Shown one piece after another: positions 15,129 through 24,232 of a DNA stretch of 46,985 nucleotides (its first letter is position 1; each line of letters starts with the position of its first letter). Origin of the DNA: Candidatus Coprocola pullicola. Lineage in GTDB: Bacteria > Bacillota > Clostridia > Lachnospirales > Anaerotignaceae. The notes under the pieces were generated by a model, which searched no databases, was not told the DNA's origin, and was given only the letters and a program-made list of their open reading frames with translations. The position numbers and the translations under genes were made by a program. The stretch lies in the NCBI GenBank assembly GCA_018715395.1, contig DVLQ01000052.1:1-46985 (forward strand), in the 5' to 3' direction.

Positions 15129-17786
15129 ATGGAAAAATTTATGATGATTGATGGCAACAGCATTATCAACAGAGCGTTTTATGGCGTTCCTCTTTTAACC
15201 AATGCAGAGGGAAAATATACAAATGCAGTATATGGTTTTTTGAACATACTTTTTAAATTGTTGGAAGAAGAAAAACCCAAATATTTGGCAGTTGCATTTG
15301 ATTTAAAAGCCCCTACATTTCGCCATAAAACATTTGAGCAATATAAAGGTACCAGAAAGGGTATGCCCCAAGAACTTTTAGAACAAATGCCCATTTTAAA
15401 ACAAGTATTAAAAGCAATGCATATCAAGCAGTATGCCATAGAAGGATTTGAAGCAGACGATATATTAGGCACACTTTCTAAAAAGGCAGAACAAGAGGGC
15501 ATGCAAGCTGTTATAGTATCCGGCGACAGAGATTTACTCCAGTTGGCAAGCGATACGCTAAAGGTTCGTATACCAAAAACAAAGGGTGGCAAAACAGAAA
15601 TAGAAGATTATTTTGCAAAAGACGTTTTACAAAAATATGGTGTGACGCCGGAAGAATTGATTGATGTAAAAGCGCTGATGGGAGATACTTCTGACAATGT
15701 GCCGGGCGTGCCAAGTATTGGAGAAAAAACGGCTATAAAAATTATACAGCAGTACAAAAATATTGAAACAGCCATTGAACATTTTCAAGAGATTAAGCCC
15801 AAAAAGGCTTCTGAAAATTTGAATGCCTTTCAACAGCAGGCGAAGCTGAGCAAATATCTTGTTACCATTGTAAGAGATGTTCCTTTACAATTGGATAAAC
15901 AAGAAGTGTCTATCCAAGATATGTTTACACAAGAAGCTTATCTATTGATGAAAAATTTAGGTTTTAAAAGCCTTTTGCCTCGTTTTGCACCGGAAAAAGC
16001 AAAACAGGAGCAAACCATTGCCTATCAGCGAATGACCGAAAAACGACAATGGAAACAGATATTTGACACTCTCCAAAAGCAAAAAGAAATAGCATATATC
16101 TTATTACATGAAAATGGTATGATATTGGGTATGAGCTTATATGATGGAAAGGGGACTGTTTTCTTTTTGGAATGTGAACAGAAAGAAATACCCATTCTTT
16201 TAAATTGTGCAAAGGAATTTTTGCAAAATCCGGATTATCTCAAGATTGCTCATGACGCCAAAAAAGATATAAAATTATTAAGACAGTATAACATTACATT
16301 AAGTGATGTTTGTTTTGATACTGCTATTGCGGCATATCTATTAAATTCCACAGAAGATTCTTATGAATATGATGCTATTGCAGAAGAGTTTTTGCAAAAA
16401 ATATATCCCTCTGAAGAGGAACTATTGGGAAAAGGAAAGTCCAAAAAATCTTTACTGGATTTACAACAGCAGCAAAGAACACTCTATGCGGCCAGACAGG
16501 CAGAAGTTACCTACTTAGCAAAAGCAGTAATGGCAGAAAAATTGAAACAAAATGAGCAAGAACAGCTATATTATTCCATAGAACTGCCTTTGATCAGAGT
16601 GCTTGCCGATATGGAGAAATATGGAATAAAAGTGGACAAAAAAGCATTGGAAGAATATGGCGAAAAACTGCAAAAAAGCATTGATACATTAACTTTAGAA
16701 ATTTATACTTTCTCAGGTGTCAAATTTAATATCAACTCTCCAAAACAATTGGGAGAAATATTGTTTAGTGAAGAATATATGGCATTGCCGGGAGCAAAAA
16801 AGACAAAAACGGGATATTCTACCGCCGCGGAAGTACTGGAAAAATTAAAAGGGCAACATCCTATTATAGAAAAAATACTTCAATATCGTCAGCTGACAAA
16901 GCTTAAAAGCACTTATGTAGACGGTCTTTTGACTGTTATGGATACAGATACGCAAAAAATATATTCCACATTTCATCAGACCATTACCGCCACAGGACGT
17001 ATTAGTTCTACAGAGCCGAATTTACAAAATATTCCTATTCGATTGGAGTTAGGAAGAGAGCTTAGAAAAGTGTTTATTCCTACTGATGAAAACTACTGTT
17101 TTTTGGACGGAGACTATTCTCAAATCGAATTGAGAGTATTGGCGCACATTGCCCAAGATAAAACGTTGATAGAAGCGTTTTGTAATAACCAAGATATTCA
17201 TAGTCTGACAGCTTCACAGGTGTTTCATGTGCCGTTTGAAGAAGTGACGCCATTGCAAAGGAGAAATGCAAAGGCTGTTAACTTTGGCATCATCTATGGC
17301 ATTGGAGCATTTAGCCTAAGTCAGGACTTGAATATTACCAGAAAAGAGGCTGAAAAATATATTGCAGGTTATTTTGCAAAATATCCTAATATTAAAGCTT
17401 ATATGGACAAAACCGTACAGTATGCTGAAAAAAATGGATATGTAGAAACGCTTTTTCATAGAAGGCGGGCTATGCCTGAGTTGCAAGCAAAAACGTTTGC
17501 ACAAAGGTCTTTTGGTGAAAGGGTTGCTATGAATATGCCTATACAAGGCACAGCCGCAGACATCATCAAAATTGCAATGATACAAGTGCATAAAAAATTA
17601 CAACAAGCATCTCTCAGAGCCAGACTGATACTGCAAGTGCATGATGAATTGCTTTTGGAAGTACACAAAGACGATGCAAAGCAAGCAGCTTTTTTGCTCA
17701 AAGAAACCATGGAAAATGCAGTTTCACTAGATGTGCCTATGGTGGTAGAAGTACATCAAGGAAATTCTTGGTTTGAAACAAAGTAA
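15129..17786 (+). CDS. polA: DNA polymerase I, proofreading domain apparently inactive
   Basis: An 885-residue family A polymerase for Okazaki-fragment processing and repair synthesis. The 5' nuclease domain (about 1-290) has IDGNSIINRAFYG, VSGDRDLLQLAS and GDTSDNVPGV. The middle 3'-5' exonuclease-like domain (about 300-470) lacks the DxE metal motif: the matching strand reads IAYILLHENG. So proofreading is probably lost, as in Bacillus Pol I. The polymerase domain has motif A (DYSQIELRVLAHIA), motif B (RRNAKAVNFGIIYG) and motif C (QVHDELLLEV). A TTG codon lies immediately before the ATG at 15129; ATG is the likelier start. The ribosome-binding site (GAAAGCGAG) is weak. coaE follows after 26 bases. 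Confidence 0.95.
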   Translation: MEKFMMIDGNSIINRAFYGVPLLTNAEGKYTNAVYGFLNILFKLLEEEKPKYLAVAFDLKAPTFRHKTFEQYKGTRKGMPQELLEQMPILKQVLKAMHIKQYAIEGFEADDILGTLSKKAEQEGMQAVIVSGDRDLLQLASDTLKVRIPKTKGGKTEIEDYFAKDVLQKYGVTPEELIDVKALMGDTSDNVPGVPSIGEKTAIKIIQQYKNIETAIEHFQEIKPKKASENLNAFQQQAKLSKYLVTIVRDVPLQLDKQEVSIQDMFTQEAYLLMKNLGFKSLLPRFAPEKAKQEQTIAYQRMTEKRQWKQIFDTLQKQKEIAYILLHENGMILGMSLYDGKGTVFFLECEQKEIPILLNCAKEFLQNPDYLKIAHDAKKDIKLLRQYNITLSDVCFDTAIAAYLLNSTEDSYEYDAIAEEFLQKIYPSEEELLGKGKSKKSLLDLQQQQRTLYAARQAEVTYLAKAVMAEKLKQNEQEQLYYSIELPLIRVLADMEKYGIKVDKKALEEYGEKLQKSIDTLTLEIYTFSGVKFNINSPKQLGEILFSEEYMALPGAKKTKTGYSTAAEVLEKLKGQHPIIEKILQYRQLTKLKSTYVDGLLTVMDTDTQKIYSTFHQTITATGRISSTEPNLQNIPIRLELGRELRKVFIPTDENYCFLDGDYSQIELRVLAHIAQDKTLIEAFCNNQDIHSLTASQVFHVPFEEVTPLQRRNAKAVNFGIIYGIGAFSLSQDLNITRKEAEKYIAGYFAKYPNIKAYMDKTVQYAEKNGYVETLFHRRRAMPELQAKTFAQRSFGERVAMNMPIQGTAADIIKIAMIQVHKKLQQASLRARLILQVHDELLLEVHKDDAKQAAFLLKETMENAVSLDVPMVVEVHQGNSWFETK

Positions 17787-17812
17787 TGTAAAAATAAAAG
17801 AAAGGAAAAAAA

Positions 17813-18430
17813 ATGAAAGTAATTGGATTGACGGGAGGAACAGGAAGCGGAAAAAGTATTGTATCTGCTTATCTGAAAAAAAAGGGGGCTTATATTATTG
17901 ACGCTGACCAGATTGCCCATGATATTATCAAAAGAGGAATGCCGGCTTATGAAGAAATTACACAATATTTTGGTGGTGTAATACTGGATGAAAACAGAAA
18001 CATACTGCGAAAAAAATTGGGTAGTATTGTTTTTGCAAACAAACAAAAAAGAGATTTTTTAAATCACTGTACACACAAATATATTATAGAAGAAATTGAT
18101 AGACAAATTCAGCAAGAAATACAAACACAAAAACACCTCTGCATTGTGCTGGATGCTCCTCTTTTGATAGAAGCAAATCTGCAAAATCGTTGTGATGAAA
18201 TTTGGGTTGTTTTTGCAAAAGAGGAAGTGAGAGCCAGAAGAGTGATGCAGAGGGATAATATTACATATCAAGACGCCAAAAACCGTATTGGTTCTCAAAA
18301 AAATTGGCAAACCTATCAACAATATGCTGATTTTATACTGGATAACAGCAAAGATTTACAATATTTAGAAAAACAATTAGAAGCTGTGCTTTCAGAAAGA
18401 ATTTTAAAAGAAAATGGAGAGAAGTTATGA
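17813..18430 (+). CDS. coaE: Dephospho-CoA kinase
   Basis: A 205-residue P-loop kinase for the last step of coenzyme A synthesis: ATP phosphorylates the 3'-hydroxyl of dephospho-CoA. The Walker A motif is GLTGGTGSGKS (residues 5-15). IDADQIAHDII, LDAPLLIEANL and the lid segment RVMQRDNIT are all family features. Length is normal (about 200). AAAGAAAGGAA precedes the ATG. It is the middle gene of polA-coaE-transglycosylase, an order often seen in Clostridia, and its end overlaps the next start by four bases (ATGA), which suggests translational coupling. Confidence 0.94.
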   Translation: MKVIGLTGGTGSGKSIVSAYLKKKGAYIIDADQIAHDIIKRGMPAYEEITQYFGGVILDENRNILRKKLGSIVFANKQKRDFLNHCTHKYIIEEIDRQIQQEIQTQKHLCIVLDAPLLIEANLQNRCDEIWVVFAKEEVRARRVMQRDNITYQDAKNRIGSQKNWQTYQQYADFILDNSKDLQYLEKQLEAVLSERILKENGEKL

Positions 18431-18978
18431 GATTTTCCATAAAGGCTGCAAAAATCACAATCTTTTTTGCAGTGATAATACTTTTTTGCAGATGGGTTGC
18501 ATTGCCTTACATCTTTCCCAGAAAACATCAGCAGGTGATAGAGCAGTGTGCCAAAACCTATCAACTTCCGCCCTCTTTGGTATATGGTGTCATTTTTATA
18601 GAAAGCAGATTTCAAAAAGACGCTGTGTCTATCAAAGACGCCAAAGGCTTGATGCAAATAGGAGAAATGACAGGAAATTGGGCCGGTGAAACCCTTGGCA
18701 TTTTAAACTACAGCCAAGAAATGCTTTTTATACCTGAAGTAAACATTGAAATAGGCTGTTGGTATTTGCAAAGGTTGCATAAACAGTTTGAAAACACACA
18801 GACAGCACTGGCGGCATATAATGCAGGCAGTGGAAATGTATCCAAATGGCTTTGCGACAGCAGATATAGCGACGATGGAAAAACATTAAAAGAAATTCCC
18901 TTTGGAGAAACGAAAAGATATGTCAAAAAGGTAACTATAGTACAAAAAATATATAGATGGCTTTATGATATACCGTAA
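18427..18978 (+). CDS. Membrane-anchored lytic transglycosylase (SLT domain)
   Basis: A 183-residue enzyme expected to cleave the MurNAc-GlcNAc bond of peptidoglycan. A single N-terminal membrane anchor (about residues 9-28) puts the catalytic domain outside. The SLT domain has the catalytic glutamate in VIFIESRFQKDAVS, the KGLMQI motif, and AALAAYNAGSGNV-like sequence (TALAAYNAGSGNVSKW), ending with the ETKRYVKKV block. This Slt70-like size is common for the gene found after coaE in Clostridia. The ATG overlaps the coaE stop as ATGA. No terminator is evident in the 250 bases that follow. Confidence 0.92.
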   Translation: MRFSIKAAKITIFFAVIILFCRWVALPYIFPRKHQQVIEQCAKTYQLPPSLVYGVIFIESRFQKDAVSIKDAKGLMQIGEMTGNWAGETLGILNYSQEMLFIPEVNIEIGCWYLQRLHKQFENTQTALAAYNAGSGNVSKWLCDSRYSDDGKTLKEIPFGETKRYVKKVTIVQKIYRWLYDIP

Positions 18979-19229
18979 AAAACATGGCAATATATGAAAA
19001 TAAAAGGTTACAAAAGTTTTTGTGATTGGGTTTTTGAATGTGTATTTTATTTATCGTAAAGAGCTAAAATATTGAAATTTTTGAAAATGGTGTATTTTTT
19101 TCAACAGTTTAAAAAAATACCTAAATTTGTTTTTGTATTATCTTTTTCCAGACCATGATAAAATTTATTTTTGGCAGTAAAAAGAGTTATATTTAGCAAT
19201 ACAATTCAGTATAAAGCAAGGAGGAAATG

Positions 19230-20885
19230 ATGAAAAAACAAAAGATGCTTATCTGCTTTGCCTTGCTTTTTGCCTTAGCAGGGTGTACCCGGCAGATACA
19301 AACAGAAACCACCGCCCAACAGCACAACCAAAGCGTACAAACCGCAACACAAAACCAACCCCAGCAAACACCGCAAGTTCCGGTGCAAGAAGGAGGTACG
19401 CTCTATCTTTGTATGAGAAGTGCATTAACACTCAATCCTATTTTAAATGAAGATGATTCTGTCGATGCTATATTAAAACTGATTTATATGCCTTTGATAA
19501 AGTTAGATCAAAATCATAAGCCGACGCCTTCTATTGCCCAAAGCTGGAGTTTTGATGAAACAGGCACAGTACTTTCTATGAATTTAAGAAGTGATATTAC
19601 GTGGCAAAATGGCACTAATCTGACGGCGGATGATGTGATATTTTCATTGCAGGCATTGGATAGGGCAGGGGAAAATGTTGTTTACAAAGATTGCATGAAG
19701 TATATTTCAAATTATAGAAAAACAGGCACTTATAGTGTGGAAATTACATTCCGTCAAAATTTTAGCGGAAATTTGTATGCATTACAAATGCCTATTGTTA
19801 GCAGACAATATTATGGAAGTGAAAATTTGGAACAATCCCCCAACGATATGATACCTATGGGAAACGGCTATTTTGCGTTTGAAAAATATGTGCCGGCAAA
19901 AGAAATGGTTTTAAATAAGTGTAATAGTAGTTTTGGCACTATGGCACACATTGATAAAATTGTTGTTACAATCAGCACAGATGAAGATACAGATTTATAC
20001 TCTTTTGAGCAGGGATTGACAGATTTACTGGTGGTTTCTTCTTCTGACATGGGAAAATCTGATAACGAAAATAGTACAAAATATTATGAATATACTACAA
20101 ATTATTTTGATTTTGTGGGATTTAATTTTACAAAAAGCCTTTTTCAAGACAGTAATGTAAGAAAAGCCATTGCCAGCACTTTGCCAAAGGAATCTATACT
20201 AGAAAATGTATATTTATCAAGAGGCAGTGTTACAGAAAGTTTTGTCAATCCCCAATATTGGTTTTATGAAGCAAATGTGACAAAATATGATTTTGATATA
20301 GAACAAGCCCAAACCTATTTGGAGGCTTCTAATTGGAAGGATACAAATGAAGATGGAATACTGGACAGAACAACCAATGAATTGACAGAAACGTTTCAAA
20401 TATCCATATTATATAACACAGAAAATGAAATTAGAAAACAAATTGCCATTCGTTTGGCAGATGAATTAAGAGGTATTGGCGCGGAGGTTTTTTTGGACGG
20501 ACAGCCTTATGAGATTTATGTGCAAAAGCTACAGTCTGGAAATTTTGATTTGTTTGTTGGAGGCTGGCAGTTTTCTGTAGTGCCGGATTATTCTTTTATT
20601 TTGCATTCTTCTCAAGTTGGGCAGGCAAACTATATGAGGTATCAAAATGCCGAGATAGACGCTTTGTTGGACGCTGCTTACAGCAGTGTAAACGAGGCGG
20701 ATATCAAAACGGCTTACAGTAATTTGCAAAAAAAAGCGGCAGAAGAACTGCCCTTTATCAGCGTTGCTTTTCGCAACAGTGTTTTGCTTTCTTCCGATAG
20801 AGTGTATGGAGAAGTGAAGCCTTTGGAAAGCAATATTTATGATACTATCAATCAATGGTTTTTGTATGAACAACCATCATCATAA
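19230..20885 (+). CDS. ABC transporter substrate-binding lipoprotein, family 5 (peptide/nickel type)
   Basis: A ~551-residue OppA/DppA-family lipoprotein. The signal peptide ends in the lipobox LAGC, followed by a Gln/Thr-rich linker (about residues 24-55). Family landmarks are LNPILNEDDSVDAILKLIYM, PSIAQSWSFDETG, LRSDITWQNGTNLTADDVIF and, near the end, the FDLFVGGWQFSVVPDYSFIL segment. The ligand is probably an oligopeptide. There are two adjacent ATG codons; AAGGAGG is only two bases from the first (19227) and five from the second, so 19230 is preferred. No permease or ATPase genes follow; the next gene is GalT-like, 27 bases on and probably co-transcribed. Confidence 0.87.
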   Translation: MKKQKMLICFALLFALAGCTRQIQTETTAQQHNQSVQTATQNQPQQTPQVPVQEGGTLYLCMRSALTLNPILNEDDSVDAILKLIYMPLIKLDQNHKPTPSIAQSWSFDETGTVLSMNLRSDITWQNGTNLTADDVIFSLQALDRAGENVVYKDCMKYISNYRKTGTYSVEITFRQNFSGNLYALQMPIVSRQYYGSENLEQSPNDMIPMGNGYFAFEKYVPAKEMVLNKCNSSFGTMAHIDKIVVTISTDEDTDLYSFEQGLTDLLVVSSSDMGKSDNENSTKYYEYTTNYFDFVGFNFTKSLFQDSNVRKAIASTLPKESILENVYLSRGSVTESFVNPQYWFYEANVTKYDFDIEQAQTYLEASNWKDTNEDGILDRTTNELTETFQISILYNTENEIRKQIAIRLADELRGIGAEVFLDGQPYEIYVQKLQSGNFDLFVGGWQFSVVPDYSFILHSSQVGQANYMRYQNAEIDALLDAAYSSVNEADIKTAYSNLQKKAAEELPFISVAFRNSVLLSSDRVYGEVKPLESNIYDTINQWFLYEQPSS

Positions 20886-20912
20886 AAGCATATCAAAAAG
20901 GAGGAGGCATAT

Positions 20913-21902
20913 ATGTCTGAACTGCGAAAAAACAAATTGACAGGAGAATGGGTTTTATATGCTGAAAACCGCCAAAAAAGACCGTATGAGTTTGTAAAAA
21001 AGATGGACTATAAACAAACAGGAAAAGAGCATTGTCCTTTTTGTAAAGGCAACGAACAACAAACGACTTCCCCTGTGTTTCAGGATAGAAAAGAAAATTG
21101 GAGTATTCGTGCATTTCCAAATCGCTTTCCGGCTGTGACAGAAAAAGAGGAAACATTGCATAAAGAAAGTTTTTATGAAAACAAATCGGCAGTAGGTCGT
21201 CATGAAGTGGTTGTAGATACGCCAAATCATGATCAAACAATAGAACAGTTTTCTGTGCAGCATTTAAAAAATGTACTTTTGACGTTGCAAAAAAGGTTTC
21301 TTTCTATGATAAAGCAACAAAATATCAAACAAGTGCAGATTTTTAAAAATGCGGGAGCAGACGCCGGTATGTCTATCAAACATTCTCATTGGCAGTTGAT
21401 TGGATTACCCACTGTTTCAAAAAGACAGCAGGAATATGAAACAACAGCAGAACAATATTACGGTCAAACACATAAGTGCGTGGTTTGTGATATGATTGCA
21501 TGGGAAAAACAGCAGCAAAAAAGAGTATGTAAACAAACAGAGCATTTTATTGCGATAGCTCCCTATGCTTCTCGCTTTTCTTATGAAGTGTGGATTGTAC
21601 CAAACAAACATACACCTTCCTTTGCAAATGTAGAAGAATCGTTGTTTGAAGAATTAGCAAAGCTTCTAAAAGAAATATTATGCGATATTACAGAGTTGAG
21701 AGAGGATATTAGTTATAATATCTGTTTTATAGAAAGTGGAAAACAGGCTCAAAAACAACAGCCGGAGTCATCTCACTGGATGATTCAAATATTGCCGAGA
21801 ATTGGGGGTTTTGCAGGGTTTGAATTTGCAACAGAAACCTACATTAATTCTGTACTTCCGGAAACTGCGGCAAAATGGTATCAAAAAAGAGAAAAACAAT
21901 AA
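20913..21902 (+). CDS. GalT-like nucleotidyltransferase (HIT superfamily)
   Basis: A 329-residue protein of the class I galactose-1-phosphate uridylyltransferase family. The N-terminus (NKLTGEWVLYAENRQKRPYE), the zinc-ligand pair CPFC, FPNRFPAV and the GRHEVVVDTPNHD block are typical. The active-site region reads KHSHWQLIGLP, so the usual His-Pro-His is His-Ser-His here; the nucleophilic second histidine and the Gln are kept. A second CxxC (CVVCDMI) opens the C-terminal half. It could act on galactose-1-phosphate or on another sugar phosphate or nucleotide, as GalT-like phosphorylases do. No galK or galE is nearby. AAAAAGGAGGAGG precedes the ATG. Confidence 0.8.
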   Translation: MSELRKNKLTGEWVLYAENRQKRPYEFVKKMDYKQTGKEHCPFCKGNEQQTTSPVFQDRKENWSIRAFPNRFPAVTEKEETLHKESFYENKSAVGRHEVVVDTPNHDQTIEQFSVQHLKNVLLTLQKRFLSMIKQQNIKQVQIFKNAGADAGMSIKHSHWQLIGLPTVSKRQQEYETTAEQYYGQTHKCVVCDMIAWEKQQQKRVCKQTEHFIAIAPYASRFSYEVWIVPNKHTPSFANVEESLFEELAKLLKEILCDITELREDISYNICFIESGKQAQKQQPESSHWMIQILPRIGGFAGFEFATETYINSVLPETAAKWYQKREKQ

Positions 21903-21994
21903 TCAAAAACACTAGTAAACGAGTGGTTTTAACAACCTATAGAAAGAGTATTATGTGGTTATTCCTGAAAATGGAATATTGAAAAGGGTTCGCA

Positions 21995-22605
21995 TTACAA
22001 TTACAGGCAGTCACTTTTAGTGGCTGCCTGTTTTGTCTTATTCTCCTCTGCTATCTGTAAACAGATCTGTGTACTTTTTTATGATATTTGCTCTGCTACA
22101 TCATCTTCTTCCCACTGATTTTTTATATAGTCCTTTTAGGGCTTTTTCATTTTGTTCTACTATATTTATAAAATATCTTCTCGCCTCAAAATTTCTTTTC
22201 CTATATCTGTATTTCAAATTAGCATGCCTATCCAATTATCGTCAACTCACTCTTAACCCTATAAACTGTGCTAGCTGTATACTGACTAGATATGGATATG
22301 GTCTGAACATACTTGTGCTTTAATGAGTTTAACCTTTTTTTCCCACAATTTTCCGATGATTTGTCTGCTTTTCATTATTTGTAGTCACTTTTGTGCTATA
22401 TTTTGGTGCAAACACTATATGATATTGGTATGTATATTTGGAATGTGGATTATTTTTATTTCATTTTTGATGTAAAAAATTTCCTAATTTGTTTTCATAA
22501 TGCCATCTCTTCATTCTAAAATTATAATTAGGAGGTTTTATATACCAAAGTATGTTATTTACCCCTAGTAGAACGAGGAATTTTATTAAGCTAAAGCACC
22601 TAATC
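21995..22605 (-). mobile_element. IS200-like element relic 3 (minus strand)
   Basis: Read on the minus strand, this has the same plan as relic 1. It starts with an end hairpin (around 22559-22587), then an inverted repeat around a decayed ribosome-binding site (arms 22526-22540 and 22475-22489). A broken tnpA follows, and the element ends with a strong end hairpin at 22003-22031 (ACAGGCAG/CTGCCTGT, with an inner CAC/GTG). A plus-strand frame at 22033-22323 is antisense noise. The hairpin at 22003-22031 is followed by TTTT on the plus strand and could also terminate galT-like gene transcripts. Confidence 0.75.
22050..22480 (-). pseudogene. tnpA: Decayed IS200-type transposase (minus strand)
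   Basis: On the minus strand scattered frames give QYHIVFAPKYSTKV (complement of about 22390-22430), the HUH segment CSDHIHI (complement of 22289-22309) and LKYRYRKRNFEARRYF (about 22170-22220), all in the order expected for IS200 TnpA. Stops and frameshifts separate them. The catalytic tyrosine region is altered (ARRYFINIVEQNEK instead of ARGYYVxTVGxNE). Its decay is heavier than that of relic 1. Confidence 0.75.
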
Positions 22606-22641
22606 AAAAAGCCACAAAATAAGTTTATTTTGTGGCTTTTT
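22606..22641. terminator. Terminator overlapping the 3' end of spoVB
   Basis: AAAAAGCCACAAAATAA (22606-22622) and TTATTTTGTGGCTTTTT (22625-22641) form a 17-bp perfect stem with a two-base loop as drawn; in practice the inner pairs would open. The last codons and stop of spoVB form one arm, followed by a T-run on the minus strand. Confidence 0.85.
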
Positions 22642-24160
22642 TTCTATAAAGCAGTATCATAGAGGTTTCTTTTTTGAAACAGCCTAAAACAAGTAAAAAT
22701 AAAAAATATAATATCATCATAGAACAGATGCAAAAGAGAAAAAATGTCTTGGAGGGTGTGCCGATTTGTATGATATAGCGTATGGTTAGTCCGGAGGCAA
22801 AGCCGGCCAAAAGAGGTTTAAAAAAACAGCTTACAAAGGGAATATGTACTTGTGTGCATTGAACAATTTTGTAAAGAGAAAGAGCCATAGTAACTAATAA
22901 ACTCACAAACCAACCAGCCAAATAAGCTAAAACACCATAATATGGAATCAAAAAATAAATAAATCCTATTGTAATAATGGAAGAAATGATATTGGTTTGA
23001 AATAAAAATACGTGCTCTCCAAGACCGTTTAATAACCCGCTAAAAGTCATTTGCATATATAAAAAGGGGCATATAAACGCCAATAAAAAAAGTAAATTTC
23101 CTAAATCGCTGTGACCGTATACAATATAGCAAACTTCTTTTGGAAATACAGCAAAAACAATGCCCGCTCCAATACTTAATATAGAAGAAAATAAAACGGT
23201 GGCAGAAACGGTAGAGGCAATTTTATTTTTTTGGTTGATGGCAGATGCTTCTGAAATTTCAGGTACAAGAGATACAGAAACAGATGTTAAAAAAGCAGAC
23301 GGCAACATAATTAAAGGCATTGCCATACCTGTTAGTTCTCCGTAAGTACTCATGGCGTCGGCACTGCTTTGCCCAAAAAGCTGCAGTCTTTGAGGAATCA
23401 GTATATTTTCTATAGTAGATAATAAAGAACTGACTATACGGCTGGCTGTCAAAGGTAATGCCATAGCACAAATCATATGAAATGTTTTGACAGTGGAAAG
23501 AGTTGGTTTTTTGATATATTTCTTTTTTCTTTTGAAATGAATATAGTTATAAAAAACAAATAAAAAAGAAATAATTTCACCACAAACAATACCAATAACG
23601 GCAGAAACACAGGCATAAGCAAGTCCTAACGGTACAAATAAGGAAGCTGTCAAATAAACCGCTATAATACGTATGATTTGTTCTATTACTTGTGAAAAGG
23701 CGGGTACAATAGCGTTTTGCAGTCCAAAAAAATAGCCTCTGATACAAGACCCACTGGACATAAAAGGGATGGCGATAGCTAAAATACGAAAAGAAAGAGC
23801 AGTGCGAGGCTCTTTTAACACGGTCAAAGCAAACCAGTCGGCACAAAGAAATAAGAAAACGCTTAATATCATACTGATTGTTAATGTCATAAAAAGAGAT
23901 TGTTTTAAAATACGTCCCATATTGCCAGTTTGATTTTTGGCTTTTTCTTGTGCTGTCAGCTTAGATATAGTTGTAGTAAAACCGGAGGAGGTGATGCTCC
24001 ATGTTAACATATAAATGGGCATAATCAGCTGATAAAGCCCCATACCTTCTGTGCCAATGAGATTTGCCATATATACACGATAAAAAAAACCAATACATTT
24101 TGTAATCAGACTGGCAGACGTCAATACAAGTGTGCCTGTAATCAGCGCTTTTTTGCTCAT
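22625..24160 (-). CDS. spoVB: SpoVB-type polysaccharide/lipid flippase (MOP superfamily)
   Basis: A 511-residue polytopic protein with about 14 membrane spans, of the MurJ/SpoVB branch of the MOP exporter superfamily. These proteins flip lipid-linked cell-wall precursors; SpoVB is needed for spore cortex synthesis. The N-terminus MSKKALITGTLVLTSASLIT followed by GFFYRVYMANLIGTEGMGLY is diagnostic, as is the TAQEKAKNQ loop and PLTASRIVSSLLSTIENILIP. The frame runs eight codons further upstream, but AAAGAGGAG just before the ATG at 24160 marks the start. That ribosome-binding site is one arm of a 12-bp hairpin which also looks like the terminator of the preceding nhaC-type gene. Confidence 0.88.
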   Translation of the reverse strand: MSKKALITGTLVLTSASLITKCIGFFYRVYMANLIGTEGMGLYQLIMPIYMLTWSITSSGFTTTISKLTAQEKAKNQTGNMGRILKQSLFMTLTISMILSVFLFLCADWFALTVLKEPRTALSFRILAIAIPFMSSGSCIRGYFFGLQNAIVPAFSQVIEQIIRIIAVYLTASLFVPLGLAYACVSAVIGIVCGEIISFLFVFYNYIHFKRKKKYIKKPTLSTVKTFHMICAMALPLTASRIVSSLLSTIENILIPQRLQLFGQSSADAMSTYGELTGMAMPLIMLPSAFLTSVSVSLVPEISEASAINQKNKIASTVSATVLFSSILSIGAGIVFAVFPKEVCYIVYGHSDLGNLLFLLAFICPFLYMQMTFSGLLNGLGEHVFLFQTNIISSIITIGFIYFLIPYYGVLAYLAGWFVSLLVTMALSLYKIVQCTQVHIPFVSCFFKPLLAGFASGLTIRYIIQIGTPSKTFFLFCICSMMILYFLFLLVLGCFKKETSMILLYRKKATK

Positions 24161-24214
24161 AAAAAACTCCTCTTTTTGCATGATGTTTGTTTAACATATG
24201 CCCAAAAAGAGGAG
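24161..24214 (-). terminator. Terminator/sequestering hairpin between the NhaC gene and spoVB
   Basis: On the minus strand CTCCTCTTTTTG (24214-24203) and CAAAAAGAGGAG (24178-24167) form a perfect 12-bp stem with a 24-base loop, followed by six T and then the spoVB ATG. The 3' arm contains the spoVB Shine-Dalgarno (AGAGGAG). So the same structure can stop transcripts from upstream and hide the ribosome-binding site of any that read through. Confidence 0.75.
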
Positions 24215-24232
24215 AATAGAACTATTACAATA

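Noticed and set aside
22033-22323. 96-codon plus-strand ORF after the GalT-like gene
   Set aside because: It lies antisense to the third IS200 transposase relic, whose QYHIVFAPKY and DHIHI motifs are readable on the other strand.
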